Origin: Aldrovandia affinis
Taxonomy: Eukaryota > Chordata > Actinopteri > Notacanthiformes > Halosauridae
Length of the DNA stretch: 64,000 nucleotides
Assembly (NCBI GenBank): GCA_029706075.1
Contig: JAINUG010000026.1
Coordinates: 124,001-188,000, forward strand
Direction of reading: 5' to 3'
This document shows positions 34,273 to 45,800 of the stretch, in pieces. The position numbers were made by a program, and so were the translations under genes. Under the pieces are notes generated by a model. The model was not told the DNA's origin. It saw only the letters and a list, made by a program, of their open reading frames with translations, and did no database searches. Each line of letters begins with the position of its first letter. The first letter of the stretch is position 1.

Positions 34273-34834
34273 GTTAACATTTATTCCAATGCACTACAGC
34301 ACAAATACGTGTGTATTGTTCACATTGTTTAACTTGCCAAATAAAGATTGAAATGTTCAAATCAGTTTTTGGCTCAATTGGCAATTTGTCCCTTAAACCA
34401 TATTATGCACGTGATCATAATCTCAATACTCAATATTATACAGTAATACTAAAGATATACTGTATAATATGTATTCATTCTTTTTGAATTTCAGTCATAT
34501 AATGTATATAATATCGATATTATGTGAAGCACTTGTTGAGCCCCAGCAAATACATTGTTAATAATTTAAAAATGAAATGGTAATACTTTTGAAATGCAAT
34601 ATATAAAATAGCCTGCCTTTTATATATATTTATATATAAAATATATATATATTACGTGATGACGTAAGGTTCAGGGGTCAGAGCAAGCTAGGAGAAAGAA
34701 GAGTGAACTATGGTGGTGTGTTTGCTAGCTCCAAAATGTAACAGAATATAATGTGAACCGAGGCAAAATAAAGTTGCTTAAAGGAATAAGAACTGGATCA
34801 CTCCTCGTTCTTTACAAGGGTGCAACATACTGCA
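34273..34834. other. AT-rich intron sequence with an LTR-like stretch
   Basis: Strongly AT-rich, with TATATA runs at 34618-34652. From about 34655 to 34822, 'gaggcaaaataaagttgctt' followed by 'actggatcactcctcgttct' and 'ttacaagg' resembles the R/U5 end of an LTR. This is weak evidence for a broken solo LTR; no partner LTR or internal region was seen. Confidence 0.3.
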
Positions 34835-34908
34835 ACATCGTATCGTGACCCATAGTATCAAAATCAAATTGTATCATGAGGTTCTTGCCAATACCCAGCC
34901 TTAGTTAG
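34835..34908. repeat. End of a fish interspersed repeat (ATCGTATCGTGA type)
   Basis: 'catcgtatcgtgacccatag' then 'tcatgaggttcttgccaata' then 'cccagcc' resembles a terminal sequence seen repeatedly in fish genomes, where the motif is TATCGTATCGTGAGG with AATACCCA. The matching inverted end was not found nearby. Confidence 0.4.
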
Positions 34909-37319
34909 CAGTCAAGTGATGAATACCACTATTTTGGTTTGCATTACAACTCTGAGCCACATATTAATATTTGAATAGTGATTCTTGGCAAATGTGTTGT
35001 AATGTCCTGCATTCATGACATTTTATTTGTTATTATTTGAACTTTAATTAATACCTTTGATGATATATTTCCAAAAATAATCTTCGTTACATTATGAACA
35101 ACTTATATAACCACAAATACAGATATTCTGTAAAGCGGAATCCATTTTGATAATAGGAAAATATTTGCAATTCCAACTAATTTCCCTACTTATTATTAAT
35201 TAACTGAATATGAGGGAAATCTATTCCATTTTTGCAATGCCTCTTAGCATTTGTGTAAATTTAATTTGAGCACTGTATATATGTTTTATGTCAAATTAAA
35301 CATATATATACATAAAACCTACATTTTTCTACTTATGCACTTGCAATTTAGTGCACAGTAATTTATCTAAAAAATATTAGCCTTGATTCAGTCATTTTCA
35401 TGTTTTTTTTAATTAAGTGAATATATGTATGTATGTATGTATAATGCTTGCCTTTGATGAAGACTTTGATTATTAGCATTCCTCTGGCCTCCCTGTTTAT
35501 CACCACGTTTAAAACTGGTGCAGCTGGGTTTCGAATGTTTTGGAATGTTCTATTTGCCTGATAGTATAAGTTAAGATATTTTTTTACACAAAGTGAGATT
35601 GTTACATTATAAAGAATAAAGTTAACTCATAAATGACTGATCAACTCAGTTATGTTGACAGACTTAACTTGTTTGAACCGTTTTACATTATGAATGTGAG
35701 GTTATATTTACCACTTCGCTTCCATTCCAGGGAATATCCAGAACGAATTGTCTTCATCTGAATTCAAATGAAATCAAAGCTTATTTAGTTATTATTTCCA
35801 GACTGTAATAAAGAATGTGGTTTTCTGAATGGGTGGTCTGTTGTCCTGGGCAGGTAAGGAGACTCATTAATTTCGGAGCCTTTCTTACTAAATCAATGCG
35901 TCTGGGGGAGACCCTTCAGAGATTTGTCTGTATGAAACCCTTATGATTAATTATCCATACCCTTGTGTTCAGAATTAATATTCCCTCCACTTTCTTGCCA
36001 TTTTAAAGCATTTTCTTTACATGCTGGGTAAATCTGTTGGAAAAATATAGCGTACGTTGATGGCTACAGGATGTTTCAACCCTAAATGAACACTATCCCA
36101 CATCCCGCAGCATTCATGTCTAGCATTGACCATCTATTCACACAAAAATGAAGTCCCGCTCACTCGTACAAGTGTGTTTTGCCATACCTTATCTGATGAA
36201 TGGAGGAAAACACAAACCAAAGCTGAAAACAGTTTGAACGTTGTTCCAAATGTCAACAAGTTATTTTTTCTTTTTTTTAAGTACAATTACATTGCAGTAC
36301 ATTTCATGCCAGTGCTTATCAAAAGTTAAAATTCAGTCTTTCCATCAGATAAGCGAGCATTTCATGGGGTTAGGACCCTTTGTGAATTGAGGGGAAAGTG
36401 GGGTCTGTTTTACAGCAGCACACTGTGCTACCGTGCATCCCGTGTAACCCACATCTCACAGTGGAGCGGTATGAGTCCACACTGCTGCTGAGGCAGAGCT
36501 CAGAGAGCTAATCCTCCAACTGTTCCCACCGGAACCTTAATCGACAGGAAGTGGAGCGGTGTGTGCACGTCGCACTGCCAAAAGGCAAACACCTCTCTCC
36601 CTGCGGGTCTCCGTCAAACTGCCATGACCAGGAATTGTCATGTTTGCGTGAATAAAATATTACACCAGTTGAACCCGGGCAGCCTTCGCTGTTTAACCAG
36701 CATTCCGTCTGGTTAAACAGACTTCAGGACCGCTCTACGGTGGCAGACCATTCAAATGTCATCACTGACTGGGGGCCACCTCTCCACATCACATACCTAC
36801 TCACCCGCGCCAAACTCTCTAACCAAAGGTGTTATATTACGACAAGATATTCCATTGCATGACTTAAATGCCAAAAATCAGGCGGCGTCACTCCATGTTC
36901 AACAGCACTCCAGCTGCAACTCAAACTGTGGAGTGCAACATTTTCACAGCATGGAACATTCTGGAACAGGTTATGGTTGTGAGCAGAAAAGGACCATTAG
37001 ATCCCACATTGGCAAATGCTTCACAGCTTTCAGGCACTGTATGTATCTTTTTATCACTCACAATGGAGTTAGTGAGTGATAAAGCATATTATTGGAGCAT
37101 ATTCAAACACTGACATTAAGATGTCTTAACTGATGCAACAGGTAAATAATTCAATATGATTTAAACTTTAGTTGGGCAGTTGAATGTTGTATTTCAGAAT
37201 GGGAGCGTGGTGAATTTTCAGCTCAAATAATGATACAGCATAGCAGACATTGAGAACATGACACAAGAATGGAATAAAATGGCTGGAGTTGTCCAAACAA
37301 TTACATCATGACATCATTC
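34909..37319. other. Intron sequence without recognised features
   Basis: AT-rich. A short (tgta)n run lies near 35423-35442. No coding, RNA or transposon signal is supported. Open frames near 36756-37113 look incidental. Confidence 0.5.
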
Positions 37320-38215
37320 TCACAGAACTCTCTTGATTACTGTTCTCCTCGTAGAACCCTGCCGTTAGTGTTCTGCTCACAGAACTCACTGTCATTAGTG
37401 TTTTCTTCACAGAACTCTGCCATTAGCGTTCATTAGTGTGCTTTTCGTTCCAGAGTTCGCTATGGCAAAAGTAAACAAATTGGCATCAGAACGCAAAGTC
37501 CAACCCACCCACCTGTGATTGGTCGAATACGCCACAAAAGTGCCTACATCACTGTTGGAAACAGGAGATCACTGGAAACACACAACGCAATCGTTTCCCT
37601 AAAGACCCCAAATTGAGAAAATTGTAGCAGAAGCAATGTGTGTCTGTGCAGTTATGTTAACAAAAATATTTGTTACTGTCATTCATTCTATGAATTATGA
37701 TCATTTTCCATTACAACTAGTTAACCTGTTACCGTGCACCAAACTAGCATTAGTCTAGTGCTAGCTACATTAATGTTAATTCACTACTAACGTTAGCTCA
37801 GTTAATTGAGTGAGTCAATAAAATGAAAATGTTAACACACTTAAGAGGAAATTAAATGAACATTACTAGCATGGCCTGCAACGTATGCCAGTTCAGCACG
37901 TTTTACTTGTTTGGGCTCATCCTTAAAAAGTGATGAGATGTCGTATAAACTAACAACAGGGGTAAATGTATTCAGATAGTGTGTCTCCAGCCGGTTGTTG
38001 CTATTCATGTTACTACGGTGGGATGAAAACTGTGCTCCAGCAGAGAAAAAGGTATAATTTGAAATGTTCGCTTTTGACGTGTTCGGCTTTGCTTTAACCA
38101 TTCGAACTTTGGCTTTGCTCAAAGCATGCAGAGGCGTTTAGTGTTCCTCTCTATTGTTTTCTCCTCACAGAGCTGTCTGTCATTAGTGTTCTCCTCACAG
38201 AGCTCTCCTCATTCC
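37320..38215. repeat. Short tandem repeat (~30 bp) split by a ~690-bp insertion
   Basis: Units like 'ttctcctcacagaactctgt' plus 'cattagtg' occur at about 37318-37430 and again at 38150-38210. Between them (about 37440-38128) lies unrelated sequence with a 93-codon minus-strand frame (38122-37841), MSKAKVRMVKAKPNTSKAN then FSSHRSNMNSNNRLETHYLN. The CxxC-lacking, HR..N..LxxHY pattern loosely recalls the BED-finger region of hAT transposases, but this is weak. Confidence 0.4.
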
Positions 38216-38402
38216 TTGACACCGGGTTAGACCCGTATATAGGCAGCCCTCCCAATCACACAGTGCCTCCCCCTTCCAGTCATTCAATCTCCCAAACAAC
38301 ACTAACACAATACAGCAGACTGAGACACTCTACTTCAAAATTACAGCCTGTCCAGTCTTCTCTGATCCTAACAGCATGGGTCCCCTCTACCTCCTAGACA
38401 CA

Positions 38403-38433
38403 GAGAGAGAGAGAGAGAGAGAGACAGGGAGAG

Positions 38434-38530
<97 letters not shown>

Positions 38531-38640
38531 GAGACAGAGACAGAGAAAGAGAGCGAGGCAGAACCAAAGAAAGGAAGGGGAAGCAGATAGGTAGAAATAG
38601 TGATGCAGAGAGAGAAAGAGTGTGAGAGAGAGTTCAGGGA
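38403..38640 (+). repeat. (GA)n microsatellite and purine-rich flank
   Basis: A nearly pure GA array runs from 38403 to 38526 with small interruptions (acaggga, gcac). A purine-rich stretch to about 38640 includes 'agaaaggaaggggaagcaga'. The Arg/Glu-repeat open frame here is an artefact of the repeat. Confidence 0.95.
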
Positions 38641-39479
38641 CTAAAATAGTTTGTCAGCATTGGATGCCATCCTCCGAGTTTGGGAGGGGGGAGAAGAGAC
38701 ACCTGTATCCATGGCCCTGATAGGGAGGGCGTTGCCTTCAGGCTATGACAGACAGCCAAATGCTTCGGCACCATCACTGTAAGGTGCCCCAAAAAGACTG
38801 GCATGGTATGAGAAGTCATCTCTCTAATATCTCTCTAAGAATAATTATTCTGGTGCATTTCAGAATAAAGCCTTCTTTATGAATTCTCAGCCAGGTGCAC
38901 AACTGTATACTCTAAAATGTCTACTCCAGATGATATGATACATGCCAATGTATCTGATGCTACCTGACTATCATTTACATACCAAATATTCCCCAAGCCA
39001 GTGCCCACAATGCTTAGACCTGATGGAAATTAAGTTCTCACAATGTCTCCTGTGTGGAACGATTGTCTTTCAGCAATCAGCCAGGCCAGATCAGATATAC
39101 AGTCCCCTAACATGGTATGCACCAGAACAAATAAACTCAACAAGGGCAACTGAAGATTGTGTACCCTCACCCATTTGATTCAAACTTGACCTCTTGTGGT
39201 AGAACATTGTTACTGCACCCTCTTTGATGCAGAGAGTCTGACAGACAGATGGCAGAGCCAAAATGAACAGGCTCAGGGCAAGGATAATTAAGGGAAGAAC
39301 CTGAAAATGTGTGTCATATTCAACAATTGCCTTAATTAAAAAAGCTTTGATCCGTGCTTTCTAGTTGAGGTCAAATCTCTTTCACTTCTAATGGACCGGC
39401 CATAGTAAGTGAAAGAGGGAGCATTTCACACTGTCTGCAGGCAGAGCAGAGAAGAGAGCATATGATATTAGTGCTATTT
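38641..39479. other. Intron sequence without recognised features
   Basis: Nothing supported. Open frames are short and lack motifs. Confidence 0.5.
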
Positions 39480-39850
39480 AGGGATGCTAATATTAAGAAA
39501 TGTTCTTGATCGATCGTCACCCACGTTAACAAATCATTAATTGATTAATCTTTTTAAAAAGACAGCAAAATGTAGCGTATGACAGAGAATACAAAATGCA
39601 CGTTTTTTCCTCGATCAAGGCTTTATTCAAAAGGCAAAACTTTCTTGTCCCCTAAATGTTTTTTATTTAAGAATATAAGCATATCGACGTGTTCAGGGGT
39701 GAGCTGTGTGTACAGCCTGTTTACAGTAAGACCAGCCGCTGAGAACACCACCAAAAACTCGGAAGTAACGTTAGGCATGCTTAGCTAATTCAAAAGGCCA
39801 GGCTATTGTCGGCTGAGGTAACGTTAGGCTACACAAAATATAACAAAAAT
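39480..39850 (-). mobile_element. hAT-superfamily transposon remnant (3' end)
   Basis: This is the region around the hAT C-terminal domain. 3' of the coding part, on the minus strand, are sequences of the type GATTAATCAATTAATGATTT, which is typical of fish hAT 3' ends. The outer limits are uncertain and no terminal inverted repeat pair was identified. Confidence 0.55.
39623..39778 (-). pseudogene. hAT transposase C-terminal (dimerisation) domain fragment
   Basis: A 51-codon minus-strand frame starts MPNVTSEFLVVFSAAGLTVN, continues RLYTQLTPEHVDMLIFLNKK and ends LGDKKVLPFE, then stop. VFSAAGLTVNRLxTxLTPEH followed by VDMLIFLNK is the conserved C-terminal hAT dimerisation block of BED-finger hAT transposases found in fish. 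The normal stop appears present, but the catalytic RNase-H-fold domain that should precede it is absent from the neighbouring sequence. It is a pseudogene fragment. The start ATG is probably incidental. Confidence 0.85.
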
Positions 39851-41269
39851 ATTTTTTTTCTGTTGTTTTCAGGCCCTTGTGAAGAGGCGAAGCACAATCG
39901 AGTTTCTGTAAATAAACCAAAGTCATGGCTTCATCCCTAGCAGGCCCCGTAACCCTGTGTTCTAACAGTCTCCCCGCTCCTCACCTGCACCACCCCCTCT
40001 GCCCCCACCTCCTCTGTCATTTCACTTGCTCACCTGCCTGCCTCGTTATGACATCTCATTAGCCGCGCCGGCTCTCAGCGCTTAATTACCGGTTTTCTCC
40101 CCAGTCCGTTTGTTCCGTCGCTCTCGCCTCCTACTCAATCTCCTACTGGATTTGTGATTCGCCACGCCGCTTCAGAGAGAGCGAGGGGGATGATGTCATA
40201 TTACTTCAAGCCGCCTGGAGGCCGGACTCTCTCAGCAGCTCACTCTGTATGCACCAGAGTCTTTCTGTAATTCACGAGGATTTTCAGTCTCAAGTGACCC
40301 AATATATATCTACATAAGGCCTCTGTGCAATCAAGCAATCAAGGTCCTGTGGAAAAATCAAAAACATTTCATAACAAATCCAGTTAATCCACCTAGGACC
40401 ATAGTGGTCTTGCACCACCCACTCAAACAGTTCATTTTAAAAACTATTTTTGCAGTCGAGTAACACGAGTACGTTTGAGACGCAAGACTTTCTGAACTCT
40501 GGAGTCCATAGATACTGATTTCATGAATTAATCTGAAGGAGTAGAAATATGTCCTGTTTTCACCTCGCCAAGGAAAGTAATCAGCTGTAAAACTGTTTCT
40601 TATGTCTCTAAATTCTCATTTAATGGTGTGGGTGACTGTAAAAAAAGGTTTTATCTGTTACAGTGGAAATAAATTATTTTATTTATTTAAATAAAATAAA
40701 TTACCATTGCATTCTGTACAGAGAACTCCCTTCTCCCTTCAGAGTTACAGCTAAGTTGGAATTCAAAGGATAACGAGCTGCTTTTTCAAACGGTATAAAA
40801 CACCAGGAAAAAGCCGTCGAGCGATGATGTGTCACATTGTAAAGCAGGCTTAGTGGTTTTCTATCACTGGCTGTGAACACACTGCAGATGCACTGCAGAC
40901 TGCCCCAACAATTCACCACAGTGTATACACAACTCAAGATCAAGAGACCCTACAATGGAGTATCTCCATAATTTGCAGTGTAGCTTCACCATAATATACC
41001 AAAGAAGGGCCGTATAACTCCTCAACTCACCGCTTGAAATATCTGTCCCTGTAGGGCAGACCTGTGGAACTGACTTCTTCTGGCGGGACAGCTTGACTCA
41101 CTTTGCACAATTCTTAGAGTTGAATTTCAGCAATGGCTCTTTTCTCTGTGCCAATGACAGTTTGAGTTTTCAAGACTGTTTGTGGTGAGAAATAACTAGG
41201 TCTCGACAACTGCTGTGGCTCCACACAGCGCCAGAGCATCGGGGCATGATTTTGCACTTTCAATGTTCT
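39851..41269. other. Intron sequence without recognised features
   Basis: C-rich stretch at 39960-40020 and moderately CpG-containing sequence at 40060-40210. No coding or transposon signal is supported. Confidence 0.5.
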
Positions 41270-41990
41270 CTTAACGCGAATCCACTGAATTCAAAATGCC
41301 CTGACATGACAATCTCTTATGTGCACACCTCTGTCCGCACTCTGTGATCTTTGGCCGTCCATCAAAGTTGATGATGACGATGCTCCAGCACGTTTGGGGG
41401 GGCGATGGGGGCACTGAGCACTGGGGCCGCTTCACGTGGCTGCGGGGGCAAATTCGGGACACGTGCGTTGAGGGTCCAGACCTGCGGTTCCAGTAGCGCC
41501 CTGGCGCCTACTTATTCGCCTTTCTGTCCCTCGCCGGAGGACGATTTCACGGAGCTGTTGCACTCCATTGACACAGGTGGCATGCTCGGTTTGTTGCCAG
41601 CTGTTCCTTGTTGGGAGAGTTTGATGTTGCAGGTCTTAACTGTGGTCCTTGTATCCCTATGATGTGGCCTAGGTGTGTTTGTGGGGGGACGACCTGTGGG
41701 GGATGATCTGCAGGGGACCATCAGGTGTGCCAATCCTCCCAGGATATCCCCAGAATGTGTTGTCGGCACCTGATGTGGAAGGCTTCCAGAATCTTGATGT
41801 GGCATCTGCACGGGGTCCAGGTCGTACAGCAGGGTGGAGATACACACCGCATTGTAAACTGCCACGTACGTACTGGTTTTGAGGTCGCTGTTCTCAAAGA
41901 CTCTGGTACGGAGACGTCCAAAGGAGGCTCTGCGATCACCGTATTCATTCATTTCCCCCGGTAATGGACCAACACGCGGTATGTCCCACA
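41270..41990 (-). mobile_element. Decayed non-LTR LINE (ORF2 C-terminal region)
   Basis: On the minus strand FGRLRTRVFENSDLKTSTYV then AVYNAVCISTLLY (about 41925-41820) is followed, after a frame change, by HIKILEAFHIRCRQHILGI (about 41800-41740). This is the segment after the reverse transcriptase in a common animal LINE type whose intact form reads RLRxRVFxxxxLxxxTKxxVY, xAVCxxxLLYGxExW and RxLExFHxRCLRxIL. Farther 3' (to about 41340) remnants such as FDGRPKITECGQR can be read. There are many frame changes and stops. I cannot assign the clade with confidence. Confidence 0.7.
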
Positions 41991-42661
41991 TGGGGAAAAG
42001 CATCAGTGGGCTGGCAGAGCCTTGTCAGTTAGACCAGACCAGTCATTTGGAGAGTTCTAGAATATGTTTGGTAATACGTAATTCATTTCATCATGAGCTA
42101 CAAAAGATCCCTGTAGTATAACCCGCACAAGTGGCTATTTCTCTGTGTCCAGATCAGCAGTTCAGTGGGACAGACTCCTGTTCCCTGCAGAGGATCATCA
42201 GGTGTGCCACATCTATAACAGCCAGTCAGGCAGAGGGTAGTGGGGTCTTATCCTCTCGTGGGAAGATTTTTTTTTTTTTTTTTTCAAGGTCCAAACTCAG
42301 AGCCCTCTGCCAGACTGATTTTGCAGCAATCAGTGCTGAAAATGTCAGTTCTGAAAATGGCATCGAGGTGTGATATCATGGTTTTCCACTGTTTTTATTG
42401 TGTTATATTATTCAACTTTTGTACGTCTCTGCTGACAAAACAAGCATAACGGCATGCTCTGTGAGAACAATAAATGTTTGGATGAGCTATTATCTGAGGC
42501 ATTTACTGAAGTGACAATCACAAACACAGGTGACAATTAAGAAGCTTGTGCTTGTAATGGGCTGGCGTCTAAGAGGCCAGTGGGATGGGAAAGTCAAGTC
42601 TCATTAATCTGTGAGTGTACAGATGGAGCTGACTCAAATAGACCCTTATGGATTCACTCTC

Positions 42662-42663
<2 letters not shown>
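41991..42663. other. Intron sequence with a T run
   Basis: A run of about 17 T lies at 42268-42284. Nothing else is supported. Confidence 0.5.
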
Positions 42664-42732
<69 letters not shown>

Positions 42733-42784
42733 TACGTACACACACACACGCATACGCACATACACAGACACACACAGACACGTA

Positions 42785-42850
<66 letters not shown>

Positions 42851-42885
42851 TACGTACACACGTACACATACACAAACACAACACA
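42664..42885 (+). repeat. Compound (CA)n array with three CACGTACGTACAC inserts
   Basis: Two long CA runs (about 42664-42726 and 42789-42843) are separated and followed by copies of 'cagacacgtacgtacac' (about 42726, 42776, 42843). The His/Thr and Val/Cys repeat frames here are artefacts. Confidence 0.97.
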
Positions 42886-45800
42886 CACACAAATAAATAG
42901 TACAGCACTGCTGAACGCATTACTTCGTAACCATCCCTCTCAGAAAGGGAAAGGTAGTCTTGCTTCCCTACTTTCAGAGTTTGGGACAGACGGTCTCTGA
43001 TCCCCCTCCTCAAGCCTCTCAGAGAAAGGGAGAGTGAGTCTCTGAGCCTCTAGGAGAGGGAGACATAGTCTCTAAGCCCCTTCTGTCTCATGGGGTGGGT
43101 GGGGGGGGGGGGGGATGCACAATGACTGAGCTTTCTCGCCGCCTCACCGTGCATGTCTCACCCCTGCAGGTCCACTAATTAGAGGCTCATCAGCGGGCAC
43201 AGACGGACCGCAGATTAAAACAGACCCGCGGACTCTCTGCCCCCTTTTTTTGTGTGTGCGATCGGCCTGATCAGTATTCTAACGAGCGAGGCTCCGCTTC
43301 TGCGGCGAAAATGAGAAAATGAGGAAAAATATTCCCCCGGAGAATCCTTTCTACCCTCTGTCCTATGATTTATGCCAGCATCTCCAAATGGAATGGGGGG
43401 GGGGGGGCAGACAGGCCTGGACATGGTGAGTGGCCACAGGGATACTGGAGGATTGGGTAAAGGTAGGGTGGGTGTAATTGGCCAGGGAAAGGGAACGGTT
43501 ATTATGGCCTTAGATCCTTTAGACGCCATTGTTTTCACATCTATTGCCATGGTGTTCAAGCTCTAGCCATGCTAGAAGATTCTCTCCGCTCTCAGAGGAA
43601 CATGTTACAGACTCCAGTCTGCATTCATAAGGACGGGTGGGTTTGGTGAGTTGCTCTCCTTGAAATGTCACAATGTCTCTGGGACTGTCTGTCACACTGG
43701 AGTCTCTGCCTGGCTCCTTGGGAAGTACAGTACAGTACAGTGCACTCTCAAAGTGAAGTTATCACTGCTTCCTGCTACTGAATATGCGGGCATGCTGAAT
43801 GCATTAGTATCAGCCCGATCCACCACACACTCCCTGTCCAGGACTCCCCCCCATGCCCCTTAGCCCCCGCACAGCCACAAGCCCTGGGGTCAAGCCAAGC
43901 TGCAGTCAGAGCCATGTCTGTTCACTCCCATTTGTCAGGGGGAGTGCAGATTTATTTTATTGTCCTCACCCATCAACACATGCGCACACACACACACACA
44001 CACTAACACACACGTATACGGCACACGCACACACAGACATGTGCGCGCGTGCACACGCACATACACACGCGCAAACACACGCACACACACATAAAAGCAC
44101 ACACACACATACACCAACACACTCGCACACAAATATATGCGCGCACACAATCACAGACAGATGTGCCACTGCCACAAAGGAGTCCTTCTGTAATTTGTCT
44201 CATTGTGAAGATCAAACAATAGCTCAGCGATATGTTATCTATCATTTGTTGCTATTGGATTGAAACATGAAGACAATTAGTTTGTATTCAAATTCAATTG
44301 TGGAGCGACTGTACATGACTTTCTCAATCACTGACAGTTACGAGCGGACAATGAATATGTCCAATGCATACAGTATACAGTCTATCGTAGTCTAAAAAGT
44401 AAGATACCGCTGGTGATTCCACAAGTACTTCCAAAGGTAATTCCACAGAAGCAAATTATCTTTGAAGGAAAAAAGATTGCGATTATCATGACAGTGATAA
44501 ATGTGGTCATCTCTATGTATGAAGACGATTGTTATTACAGGACAGCTTGCGGTGTTCTCATGAGCAGTTCCCATGATCTCAACTCAAATCGTACCACCCC
44601 CCAAAAAAATTCTCAAGACAGTTTCTAGAAAAGCACTGTCAGAAAACAATGCCTCCTACGGAGCCTGGGCCCAATCGTCTGCATAAATGGCACTCTGACA
44701 GCACTGCCATATCACAATGGCCGAGTGTACCCGCAGCTATAGCTCAGACCATAATAAACAATGAGGGAACATTTTGAACCCTGTTGGTCTTCCTCGGAAA
44801 CTGTGCATCTGTTGTCGAATGGCTCGCAGCCAGACAGAGGGGCAAAATCACTCGCCAATCACTTGCACTACTTGGTTCTGGCACAGACGCACAATGCTGC
44901 TAATGGAAGGAGACGTAGAGATGCAACAGCGCAAACTTAAATGCATTGTTGCAGACAGACTTAGATTTGGGAAGCCGACAGAGAGCGAGAGAGCATGAGA
45001 AAGAGAGAGATATTCGTACTAGAAAGGAGCTTTGTTCTGCAGCGTGCACCACAAGGCCATGTGCGCAGTAGACAAAGGGCTTGACTCCAGCCGAGTTATC
45101 GCGGGCACAGCACTGCACGAATGAAGGTCGTCCCAATAATTTCATTAAGCCTCCCCCATTGTCCGCAGAAATTCCCATTTGTATCAATGAAAACACACTT
45201 AAGATGTTTCTAGAGAGCTAGAGACCTGGCATGTAAAGTATTTTGAAAGTGAGGCTCACCTGCTGGAAAAGTTTGAACGAGGACATAGTCGGTAGTGGGG
45301 GGGATCAAGCAGGAGAGGGGTTAAATGAGGGGACAAATGAGGAAAACAGAGCAAGAGAAATAGATCAGACGAAAGAAAGAGATTGAAGAGAACTGGCTTA
45401 TGCAGAGGTAGGTGAATGAAAGACAGACCGCCTGCAAATAATGCCGTGAAACGGTCAGATGGGAAAAGAGAGAGCGCACGCTGAGCCACAGCCGTACAGA
45501 ATGGGTTCAGTTTGAGGAGGCCCCTTTTCACTGTGAATTTCAAATCACTCTCCATCTTGAAAATGCTTGGTTAGTGGGGCAAGGAACGCTAAAGGCACGG
45601 TGGAACAAAAACAAAACAACAACACTGCAGTAACCTCAATAAATACTTGGGCTTACCAGCAAATGTTTTCTTAACGCTGGTCTTGTGTTAATGTTGCAAG
45701 TGCAATGTTGTGCTGTTCTGGGAAGCTGCTAGTCCTCATTATTTGCATTCGTAGAAACAGGAGTTGTGGCACTCTAGTGTATTAATAGGTTTTATCATCC

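Noticed and set aside
42569-43013. Val/Cys-rich and His/Thr-rich open frames
   Set aside because: Translations of the (CA)n/(GT)n array. The same reasoning removes the frames at 38376-38594 and 43853-44263.
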